Assembly (NCBI RefSeq): GCF_900105315.1
Contig: NZ_LT629766.1
Location: forward strand, 2,232,001 to 2,296,000
DNA: 64,000 bases
Source of the DNA: Brevibacterium siliguriense
GTDB taxonomy: Bacteria > Actinomycetota > Actinomycetes > Actinomycetales > Brevibacteriaceae
Reading direction: 5' to 3'
A program made the translations under genes and the position numbers. This document shows positions 26,308-36,716 of this stretch, in pieces (position 1 is the stretch's first letter; each line of letters starts with the position of its first letter). The notes beneath the pieces are model-generated. The model had not been told where the DNA came from. It was given only the letters and a program-made list of their open reading frames with translations, and searched no databases.

Positions 26308-28310
26308 GTGGCCAGCAGTTTTTCTGATGCCGTCAAAAGACTACTCGTTGGACGGCCCTTCCGCAGTGAGGACAGGCGTGCGCCTGCGCTGAAGAAGCGC
26401 ATCGCGATGCCCGTCTTCGCCTCCGACATGCTCTCATCGGTGGCCTATGCCCCGACGAGATCCTGCTGGCACTGTCACTGACCTCACTCGTGGCTCTGAC
26501 CGTGGCCCCCTGGATCGGTGTGGCCGTCGGCATCGTCATCCTCGTGATCGTCGCCTGCTATCGCATCAACGTCAAGGCCTACCCCTCGGGCGGCGGGGAC
26601 TATGAAGTGGCATCGAAGAACCTCGGCTCCGGTGCCGGACTCGTCGTGGCCGCGGCCCTCCTCGTCGACTATGTGCTCACCCTGGCCGTGTCGATGACGG
26701 TCTTCGCCGCCTATATCACCACGGCGTTCCCGGCACTCGCGCCCTACCGTGTGCCCGTTGCCATCGTCGGCATCCTGCTCATCTGCTTCGCCGGTCTGCG
26801 CGGCTCACGCGCCACCCCGATGCTGCTGGCCGTGCCGACCTATCTGTTCCTCGGTGCTGTGTTCCTCACGATGTCTGTGGGTCTCATCCGCGTCGGGCTC
26901 GGCGACACTCCGCACGCCCAGACCGCGGACTACACCATCGTGCACAGCAACATCGGCGACCAGGCGACTCTCGGTCTGGCCACCGTCCTCATCGTCCTGC
27001 GCGCGTTCTCCTCGGGAGCCGTCGCCCTGGCCGGTGTGCAGACCGTGGCCACAGCCGTTCCCGCATTCCAGAAGCCGCGCGGCAAGAACGCCGGCAACAC
27101 TCTGCTGCTGTCGGGACTCCTCGCCGCCCTCATGCTCACGGGCCTGACCTATCTGGCGTCGGTGACCGGCATCAAATACGTCGACGACCCGCATCTCTAC
27201 CTCGTCCGCGCAGACGGCAGCCCGATCAGCGCCGAATACGAACAGGAACCGGTCCTCGCGCAGCTCGCTCACGCGATATTCGACAACGCGCCGGCGATGT
27301 TCTTCATCGTCGTCCTCATCACCGCGCTCGTCCTCATCGCCGCGGCGAACACCGCGGTCGAAGGCTTCCCCGGACTGGCCTCACGGCTGGCCCGCGACGA
27401 ATTCCTGCCGCGGCAGCTGGCGACGAAGGGCGACCGGCTCACTTTCTCCAACGGCATCCTGCTGCTGGCCGCCGCGGCGATCGTCCTCGTCATCGCCACA
27501 TCCGCCTCGGCGACGGTGCTTATCCAGCTCTACCTCGTCGGTGTCTTCGCCAGCTTCGTCCTCGGCCAAGCGGGAATGGTCCTGCACTGGCGCAAACGTC
27601 TGCGCCTGGTCATCGATCAGAAGACCCGAGTGCGCATGCACTTCAACCAGGTCGTCAACACCGTCGGCTGTGTGCTCGCCGCCGGAGTCCTCATCGTCGT
27701 CATCGTCTCGAAGTTCCTCGCCGGAGCCTGGCTGGCGGTCGTCGCCATGGCCGGGCTCTACCTCGTCATGGGGGCCATCCACCGACACTATTCGCGCGTG
27801 GCCCACGAGCTCGCCCCGGATGCGGACGTGAACTCACGGACTATCCCGTCGAACACCCACGCCATCGTCGTCGTCAGCGAGATCGACAAGCCGACGATGC
27901 GGGCGCTGTCCTATGCCCGAGTCACCCGGTCGAGCCAGCTCGAAGCCGTCACCGTGGCCGTGGACGAAGAGGCCGCGGCCGCTCTGCAGAAACGGTGGAA
28001 CGAGATGGAGCTGCCGGTGCCGCTGACCGTGCTCGGCTCGCCGTACCGCGAACTCGTCCGCCCGATGCTCGCCCATATCCTCGCCATCCGTCGCAGATCG
28101 CCGCGGGACCTTGTCATCGTCTACATCCCGCAGTTCGTCGTCGGCCGCTGGTGGGAGCACATCCTGCACAACCAGGTGGCGCTCAAACTGCGCACCCGCT
28201 TGCTGCTGGTGCCCAACGTCGTCGTGGTCTCCGTGCCCTGGCGACTGAAATCCTTCTCTCGACAGTACGGCGGAGATGGACCCGATTCCGACACCGCGCT
28301 GTACAGATAG
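26308..28310 (+). CDS. APC family permease, frameshifted as sequenced
   Basis: This is a YdaO/YcaM-like amino acid or K+ permease with about 12 membrane segments and a soluble C-terminal domain (about the last 190 residues). Reading from GTG 26308 gives 49 family-like residues ending SDMLSSVAYAP. The frame then breaks at the C-run 26450-26453 (four C where five are needed); one added C restores DEILLALSL and the 606-residue remainder that is otherwise open from 26490. An independent start at 26490 would lose the first helix. GTG 26308 has no RBS, but TACCAT lies 8 bases before it, so it may be leaderless. The break looks like a sequencing error. Confidence 0.85.
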
Positions 28311-28323
28311 GCCCAGAACACGC

Positions 28324-29649
28324 ATGAGCGACACTTCGGTTCCCGCCCAGGACCTCACCCTCGACATCGAGGCACCTGCGGCCGGCGGCACCTCCATCGC
28401 CCGACACGACGGTCAGGTCGTCTTCGTCTCCGGGGCTCTGCCCGGTGAGAAGGTCCGAGTCCGCACCGAGGCGGGACCGCCCGCCCGGTTCCTCCGGGCC
28501 ACCGTCACCGAGGTGGTCGAGGCCTCCGCCCGCCGTGTGCCCGACCGTCGCCTCGACTATGTCTCCACCGGTGCGGCCAGGTTCGGCGGAATGGAGCTCG
28601 CGCACGTCGACCTCGCCCACTCCCGCACGCTCAAAGCCGAAGTGCTTCGCGACCAGCTCTCACGCATCGGCCATATCGACTTTGACGCCGAGGTGCTTCC
28701 CGCACCGGGAGAGACCGATGGAACGGACTGGCGCACGCGTGTGCAGCTGGCCGTCGACGACGAGGGCCGAGCCGGAATGCTCGCACCCAGATCACACGAG
28801 GTCATCCCCGTGACCACGCCGCCCCTGGCCGCCGGAGCCCTGCATGACCTCGACATCGCGACACTGCATGTGCCCGGGGTGCGCCGCCTCGAATTCGCAT
28901 GGGCCGGCGACCACGGTGCGCTCATCGTTCGTGGTCGGCCCACAGATCAGGTCCTCGACGAGATCGAGTGCTGGCTGCCGACCTCCTTCTCCCTCCTCGC
29001 CGAGGCGGCCGAACCGGACAAGAACCGTGGCCGTGGTCGCGGAGGTCGTCCCCGAGGGCGCGGTCGCGCCCATGCGCCTGCTCTCGCACTGCGAGTGCTC
29101 CGCGGGGACCGCACCCTGACCGAAACGGTCGACGGCCGCGACTTCACGGTCGGCGCCGACGGCTTCTGGCAGGTCCACCGGGACGCGGCCGGGCTGCTCA
29201 GCTCCGCAGTCGTCGAAGCGCTGCCTGCCGACGTCGATGCGATCACCGACCTCTACTGCGGGGTCGGACTCCTCGGCATCTCCGCCGCCCGGGCCACCGG
29301 CGCCCCCCTGTTCGGGGTCGAAGGCGTGGAAGCGGCCGTTGCGCATGCTCGAGACAACGCCGCTGATCTCGAGGCCCGGTTCCTCGCACTCAGCGTCGAT
29401 CGGGCCCGACTGCCCGATTCGGACGTCATCATCCTCGACCCGCCACGGGCGGGCGCAGGGAGGAAAGCCACCTCGGCGATCATCGGATCATCGGCACGCA
29501 CCCTGGTCTACGTGTCCTGCGACCCGGCCACGCTCGCCCGGGACCTCGCGGCGCTCACGGGCGGGGGATTCGCGATCGAGAGCCTCACCGGATTCGATCT
29601 CTTCCCACTGACTGCCCACCTGGAGACGGTCACCGTCCTGCGGCGGTGA
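28324..29649 (+). CDS. TRAM-domain RNA (uracil-5-) methyltransferase
   Basis: This 441-residue RNA methyltransferase of the TrmA/RumA (RlmD-like) family has an N-terminal TRAM RNA-binding domain (about 1-65, IARHDGQVVFVSGALPGE), a central region interrupted by an Arg/Gly-rich insertion (GRGRGGRPRGRGRAH), and a C-terminal SAM domain with DLYCGVGLLGISAA, LDPPRAGAG and the catalytic VSCDPATLARD. It lies 13 bases after the APC permease, the conserved actinobacterial order. ATG 28324 is chosen; an in-frame ATG at 28276 overlaps the permease. The substrate RNA position cannot be told. Confidence 0.9.
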   Translation: MSDTSVPAQDLTLDIEAPAAGGTSIARHDGQVVFVSGALPGEKVRVRTEAGPPARFLRATVTEVVEASARRVPDRRLDYVSTGAARFGGMELAHVDLAHSRTLKAEVLRDQLSRIGHIDFDAEVLPAPGETDGTDWRTRVQLAVDDEGRAGMLAPRSHEVIPVTTPPLAAGALHDLDIATLHVPGVRRLEFAWAGDHGALIVRGRPTDQVLDEIECWLPTSFSLLAEAAEPDKNRGRGRGGRPRGRGRAHAPALALRVLRGDRTLTETVDGRDFTVGADGFWQVHRDAAGLLSSAVVEALPADVDAITDLYCGVGLLGISAARATGAPLFGVEGVEAAVAHARDNAADLEARFLALSVDRARLPDSDVIILDPPRAGAGRKATSAIIGSSARTLVYVSCDPATLARDLAALTGGGFAIESLTGFDLFPLTAHLETVTVLRR

Positions 29650-29833
29650 CCGAGCGGCGGGGGAGGAGGACGAGCGCGATGAGGGCGACGAACGTCGTGA
29701 GGAAGCCCCACAGCCCCCACCAGCCGCCCGAGCGGCCCTTCTCCTTTGCGAATGAGCTGCACACGACGGCGAAGATGATGCCGACGAGCAGCGCGCCGAA
29801 GCCGAATCCGGCGCCTAGGGTGAACGGGTCCAT
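29630..29833 (-). CDS. Small two-helix membrane protein
   Basis: This 67-residue hypothetical protein has two hydrophobic segments: FGFGALLVGIIFAVVC (about 8-24) and LTTFVALIALVLLP (about 44-58), separated by a basic Gly/Trp loop (KEKGRSGGWWGLWG). ATG 29833 has GAGGAGA at ideal spacing; the reading from 29890 does not. Its 3' end overlaps the convergent methyltransferase by 20 bases. The function is unknown. Confidence 0.6.
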   Translation of the reverse strand: MDPFTLGAGFGFGALLVGIIFAVVCSSFAKEKGRSGGWWGLWGFLTTFVALIALVLLPRRSVTAAGR

Positions 29834-30015
29834 GGGATCTCCTCGGTGGTGGCACGCGTGGTGCGATGCCTCTTTGTCTGTGCTTCTCACGCTAGGTCGT
29901 CAGGCGCTGCCGCGGCCCTGGTGATGCCCGCACGAGAGCCTGCGGAAAACCCGATCGAAGCGAATCGCGCCTCCTTGTGCCATGGTGGTCAAAGCCCCTC
30001 AAATGCGATAGAATT

Positions 30016-30048
30016 TATCTTGACGTCAAGATACTTTTGGAAACATAT
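30016..30048 (+). promoter_or_regulatory. acnA promoter with overlapping 18-bp palindrome
   Basis: TATCTTGACGTCAAGATA (30016-30033) is a perfect palindrome whose TTGACG (30020-30025) also serves as a -35, followed 17 bases later by ACATAT (30043-30048). A protein bound here would block RNA polymerase. The 97-base leader holds a further hairpin, GTCCGAC-N6-GTCGGAC (30079-30098). Confidence 0.65.
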
Positions 30049-30144
30049 GTGTCGCGTAAATCGGTGCGTGATGCAAGGGTCCGACCGCCGAGTCGGACGG
30101 GCCCGGTTTCTTGGATGAGTGTCGGATGAAACAGGAGAATCACG

Positions 30145-32829
<2,685 letters not shown>

Positions 32830-32896
32830 GCTGAACCGCTCAGATAGAAGGCGATCTGACAGCTGACATGCCCGCTTATGTGTAGCTCTAGCGTCT

Positions 32897-32941
32897 CACA
32901 CATGCGCCCCGTCAGGCTCTGGCCTGACGGGGCCATGTGTG
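32897..32941 (+). terminator. Terminator of acnA
   Basis: A two-part stem pairs CACACATG (32897-32904) with CATGTGTG (32934-32941), and inside it CCCCGTCAGGC (32907-32917) with GCCTGACGGGG (32922-32932). The 403-bp stretch 32830-33232 otherwise holds the candidate RNA at 33090-33198; 32942-33059 shows no feature and is the likely left island edge. Confidence 0.85.
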
Positions 32942-33089
32942 TGGCTATGGTTCAGTCGAGGTGGCGACGCCAGAACGGGTCGTCTGCCCAGTCGCCGATG
33001 TCTCTAGCGCGCAGTTGCATGGCCAGTCTTCAGAGCGAATCCAGAGCCCGGCCAACGCATTGACTTAGTGAGGCTGGCGATTCATGAAG

Positions 33090-33198
33090 GCCTCGTCCTG
33101 CTCCGTCGGCCCGTTTGGTCCGTGTGAACCGATGCCGTAAGCTAGTACCAACACGACAGGTCCGCTTCTCTAGATGAGACGCGGGCCTGTTCTCTTTC
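33090..33198 (+). ncRNA. Candidate structured RNA upstream of the abi gene
   Basis: A TTGACT (33060-33065) with a weak -10 near 33083 precedes about 110 bases. They contain a small hairpin (GGTCCGTGTGAACC) and end in a 15-bp stem pairing 33156-33170 with 33176-33190, followed by TTCTCTTTC. This is an intrinsic terminator that stops 35 bases before the Abi_2 start. Abi-D/F genes are known to be preceded by a structured non-coding RNA (the abiF RNA motif) that can act as antitoxin. The position and terminator fit; the exact ends and family match are inferred. Confidence 0.5.
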
Positions 33199-33232
33199 TG
33201 CCCCGCGCCGGGGACACGAGGACGATAAGCAG

Positions 33233-34765
33233 ATGAGCACGCCGGACAGCACCTACGCCAAGCCATTCCTGACGATCCCCGAGCAGATCCAGCGGCTGCG
33301 CACGCGGGGCATGGACTGCGGAACAGAGACCTTCGCTGCCGGCGTCCTCGAACGCTACGGGTACTACCGGCTGTCCGGGTACTGGCACCTCTACCGAGCT
33401 CGACCCGAGCCTCCTGCAGACCGTTTCGACAAGGACGGCCGCGAGATCCGCCTGGACTCGTTCATGCCCGAGACGAGCCTGGCCCACGTGGTCGCCCTGT
33501 ACGAGTTCGACCACGAGCTGCGGACCCGTCTAAGTGACTTCATCAGCATGGTCGAAACGTCGTTCCGGTTCCACATCGGTCACCGGCTCGGCAGGGCGGA
33601 CCGATTCGCCCATCGGCGGCCGGACGACCTTGGCGCGCTCCGGTCGGCGGACCCGAGTGAGTCTCCCGAGCCGACCACTGCCTACCGCGAATGGCTCGAG
33701 GAGTACGACCGCCACGAGAAGCGCGCACGCGGAGACTTCGTCGTGCACTTCCGCGAGACATACGGTCCACATCTGCCGATCTGGGTCGCCACGGAGGTGA
33801 TGTCGTTCGGCGTCCTGAGCGGCCTTTACGACCTGATGCCCCAGGGCGATCAGGAGATCCTCGCCGCGCGCTTCCAAATCTGCACCGCCGACGGTAGCGG
33901 CGACCGCGGTGCACTGAGCAATTGGCTTAACAACATCCGCAACGTCCGGAACATCTGTGCGCATTACGGCCGCTTGTGGAACCGTACGTTCGACGTGGTC
34001 ATCGACGCACCGGGACAGACACGCGCGGACCCGAGCCACCTTCTGGCTTCGCTCGCGGACAAGGGCGTGGATAACAAGCTCTATGGCGTGCTGCTCATCT
34101 TGCGTCACCTCATGTTGAGCATCGCGCCGGAGCGGTCGGATGTCGTCGACTTCGCGGACTTCATTGAAGCCAGGTCGCAGGAGATTGGATTCTCAATGTT
34201 GCAGCTCGGGTTTCCCGACGATTGGCGGAGCAGCCCTGTATGGGACCGGGGCTTCGCACTCGACGCTTCGCCCATGCTGGCGGCGAGTCTGCTTGACCGT
34301 GCTGAGTGTCGGACGGCCGCCGAGACGCGAGCGTCGTTGACTGGCGCAGAGGTCATCGACGCCGAGTACGATCGGACGCCAGAGCAGGCCGCGCGAGCGA
34401 TGAAGGCGGCTCAACGCAGCCTGTTGCGGGCCTATCGGAAATACCAAGTCGTAATCGAGGTCGAACTCGGGAAGACCAGGCACTATCCCGCTTTCCAGTT
34501 CCGTGACGGCAAAATCATCGACGCCCTCGCGGAAATTAACAGAATGTTCGTCACCACATACGCAGACACAGACCCAACACTGCTCGCGTCTGCGCTGTTG
34601 GACTGGTGGCAGACATCGCACTCTGGATTACCGAAGGGTCCGGACGGCTCGGATCGATCGCCGGCCGACCTGCTGCACTCAGTATCCGAGCGGGACTTCA
34701 CAGCGGCAGTCGAGGAGGCCGGTGCGATGAGCAGCTTCGTCGCGCCGAGCAGGATGAGCTCGTAG
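33233..34765 (+). CDS. Abi_2 (AbiD/F) HEPN protein with antitoxin-like C-terminal domain
   Basis: This 510-residue protein has two parts. Residues about 8-330 match the Abi_2 abortive-infection family: RYGYYRLSGYWHLYR, then two RxxxxH HEPN ribonuclease motifs, R112-FHIG-H117 and R239-NICA-H244 (in RNVRNICAHYGRLWNR). Residues about 385-500 (HYPAFQFRDGKIIDALAEIN, ALLDWW, PADLLHS) resemble the Xre/MbcA/ParS domain of RES-type toxin-antitoxin systems. Typical Abi_2 proteins stop near 300-350 residues. A short ACGATAAGCAG precedes ATG 33233. RNA cleavage in phage defence is inference from the family; the C-terminal assignment is by motif only. Confidence 0.75.
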   Translation: MSTPDSTYAKPFLTIPEQIQRLRTRGMDCGTETFAAGVLERYGYYRLSGYWHLYRARPEPPADRFDKDGREIRLDSFMPETSLAHVVALYEFDHELRTRLSDFISMVETSFRFHIGHRLGRADRFAHRRPDDLGALRSADPSESPEPTTAYREWLEEYDRHEKRARGDFVVHFRETYGPHLPIWVATEVMSFGVLSGLYDLMPQGDQEILAARFQICTADGSGDRGALSNWLNNIRNVRNICAHYGRLWNRTFDVVIDAPGQTRADPSHLLASLADKGVDNKLYGVLLILRHLMLSIAPERSDVVDFADFIEARSQEIGFSMLQLGFPDDWRSSPVWDRGFALDASPMLAASLLDRAECRTAAETRASLTGAEVIDAEYDRTPEQAARAMKAAQRSLLRAYRKYQVVIEVELGKTRHYPAFQFRDGKIIDALAEINRMFVTTYADTDPTLLASALLDWWQTSHSGLPKGPDGSDRSPADLLHSVSERDFTAAVEEAGAMSSFVAPSRMSS

Positions 34766-34953
34766 CCCGTTGTATCGCGGGCGACTTCCGCGTCTTGCTC
34801 GGGGGTGCCACCCGGGAGGCCAAGTGCATCTATCAGCCGGCCATTGTCGTCAACGATCGGAACGTCTCCGCCTATGAGGAGGAGTTCTCCTTTGGTGTAA
34901 TCGAAATGTGCGATGAGCTCGCAGGTCTGGAGTCGTGCGTTCAGGGCGGCCAC
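34483..34953 (-). other. Possible gene fragment on the opposite strand
   Basis: The 318-bp gap 34766-35083 has no clear plus-strand gene. On the minus strand a frame from GTG 34953 reads plausibly for about 79 residues (FDYTKGELLLIGGDVPIVDD, RLIDALGLPGG, TGYELILLGATKLLIA). It then runs into the antisense of the abi gene and loses protein character. No good ribosome binding site is seen. It may be a remnant of an older gene joined to the abi 3' end. Confidence 0.2.
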
Positions 34954-35083
34954 GATTGGCTTCGGTCAATCAGCCTTTCTGAGATTCGTTCTAGAGCTCG
35001 TGCACCGACGACCACAGACCATCCCGTCGACCCGGACCAGATTGTTGGTCCTTCTCTGCAAGACGTTCCTGGAGAATGGAGCC

Positions 35084-36058
35084 ATGGAACGACCCCTTGA
35101 CTTCTGGCGCGATCGGCGCATGCTGTGCGGCGGCTGCGGCCATTGTTTCGTCGTCGACCTGGACTGGATCGACCGCTGGGAGCAGGCGAAGGAGACATGT
35201 CCCGGCTGCGGCCTGACGTGCGAGCACGAGGACGCACCCAGAGTGACGGTCGATGCTGGCGACCCTGCCCTGAACGACGACCTGGTAGCACAGTTTTTCT
35301 GGTATCACACGAGCACGCAGCCGGACTGGCCGTCGAGGGACTTCGACCCCGCGGCGGACTTGACGCCCGGGATCCGAAGGATGATGGGCGGCGACGAGAG
35401 GGTCACAGCGTGGGCCGCGCGGCAGCGGGCGAAAGCGCTCCACGTCGGCACGTACGAGGCCGCGGTGCACAACATGCTCAGGCGAATGCGCGACCAGGCT
35501 GACCGAGGCAATCAGTTTTACCTCTACCGGGTCCATCTGAAACCATCTGTCACAGAACGGGAGGGTTGGATCGTCGATCCCAGCAACTGGCTTGGTGACG
35601 TCGTCTTCGCCGAGGTCTGCCCTCCAGGAATCGACGTCGCACGCTACCTCAACTACCACGAGGATCCAGGCGGGCTCTCACTGGCGCTGGGACGAGATGC
35701 GATCCAAGGCGTTCAGCAGATCGCGGTACCTCTGTCTGATGCCTGGGACACCGATTGGGTGAGCGACGCTGTCGCAGCCCTTGAAGGTGCATCAGACGAA
35801 CTGATCCCGGCGACCGGGAAGCCGGGCAGATTCTTGCGGCCTTCGTCTCCTCGAGCCGGCCGCGCTGGCGAGTTCGGTGCGGAGCTGGCTGACCTATTGC
35901 CGGTCAATCTCCACGACCAGTTCGCCTCGGCTGCCGCGTTTGCTGAGGGTGACGACCCAGCGCGGTGGGCCCGCCGGACAAGCAGCCTGTTCGACCTGGT
36001 CAAGAATCCTGGCGAGGTGCTGGCGGAGCTCGATAAGGCTCAGCACCGACCGGTCTGA
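35084..36058 (+). CDS. Zinc-ribbon protein of unknown function
   Basis: This 324-residue protein is not assigned to a named family. It has an N-terminal zinc-binding segment (MLCGGCGHC with C15/C18, and CPGCGLTC with C39/C42), then a domain (about 70-215) with FFWYHTSTQPDWP, ALHVGTYEAAVHNMLRRM and FYLYRVHL. The His-containing strand and HVGT helix recall ADP-ribosyltransferase folds, but this is a weak, pattern-level impression. ATG 35084 with GGAG upstream is preferred to an extension to 34913. It follows the abi gene by 318 bases in the same direction and may be its partner or an independent defence gene. Confidence 0.6.
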   Translation: MERPLDFWRDRRMLCGGCGHCFVVDLDWIDRWEQAKETCPGCGLTCEHEDAPRVTVDAGDPALNDDLVAQFFWYHTSTQPDWPSRDFDPAADLTPGIRRMMGGDERVTAWAARQRAKALHVGTYEAAVHNMLRRMRDQADRGNQFYLYRVHLKPSVTEREGWIVDPSNWLGDVVFAEVCPPGIDVARYLNYHEDPGGLSLALGRDAIQGVQQIAVPLSDAWDTDWVSDAVAALEGASDELIPATGKPGRFLRPSSPRAGRAGEFGAELADLLPVNLHDQFASAAAFAEGDDPARWARRTSSLFDLVKNPGEVLAELDKAQHRPV

Positions 36059-36285
36059 GCTTGACGACGTGGGCAGAGAAAATCCCCCAAGTGCGCATCG
36101 TGGAGAGGCGTGAGGGATGTAGTGCTTTCAAGTTAGCACTGGCTCGTCTTGGTCGACGTGTCCGCTGCGTCGCAGGTTTCCGCAGGCTGTCGCAGCAGGA
36201 AGAATCGGTCTTGGTGACGCCAGTGCTGCTGAGCGAGGGTCGTCCGGCAATCAGGCACTCCGTCGACAGACGCGCACGCCTTCCA

Positions 36286-36630
36286 TCAGGCGATGAGCGC
36301 CTTGGCTGCGGACGCCAGGGTGTCGATGGTCGGCCGGTAGTACGCCCAGCGGCCGCGCTGCTCGCGCTCGACCAGGCCGGCCTCGACGAGCAGCTTCATG
36401 TGGTGGGAGACCGTCGGCTGCGACAGGCCTACCGGTTCTGTGAGGTCGCAGACGCACATCTCGCCCGCGCTGCTTCCGGCGATGATGGACATGAGCTTGA
36501 CCCGGGTGGGATCGCCGAGAGCCTTGAACACCCTGGCGAGGTCCTGGGCGACCGCGTCGTCGATCGTCTCGCCGAGGACGCAGCAGGGCGCGACGTCGGA
36601 TGCGGACTCGATGGCTGGGGGAGTGGTCAT
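36286..36630 (-). CDS. arsR: ArsR family arsenic-responsive repressor
   Basis: This 114-residue ArsR/SmtB repressor has the As(III) site EMCVCDLT in the first DNA-recognition region, preceded by CC near the N-terminus. The winged helix is LSQPTVSHHMKLLVEAGLV. Arsenite binding should release it from DNA. It is divergent from the flavin monooxygenase operon, with an ATTGA-N6-TCGAT dyad between them (36651-36666). ATG 36630 is chosen; ATG 36648 overlaps that promoter. Confidence 0.9.
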   Translation of the reverse strand: MTTPPAIESASDVAPCCVLGETIDDAVAQDLARVFKALGDPTRVKLMSIIAGSSAGEMCVCDLTEPVGLSQPTVSHHMKLLVEAGLVEREQRGRWAYYRPTIDTLASAAKALIA

Positions 36631-36650
36631 GGGTCCATTCTGCCTCATGC

Positions 36651-36666
36651 ATTGACATCTGTCGAT
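36651..36666. promoter_or_regulatory. ArsR operator, site 1
   Basis: ATTGACATCTGTCGAT is a dyad of the form ATYGA-N6-TCRAT. It includes a consensus -35 TTGACA (36652-36657) for the rightward monooxygenase operon and lies 20 bases before the divergent arsR start. Sites of the same form occur at 44295 and 47949. Confidence 0.65.
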
Positions 36667-36716
36667 ATGTGGGGCAAGCTCGACCCATCGAAGAACATCA
36701 ATACATGGAGGTTGAA

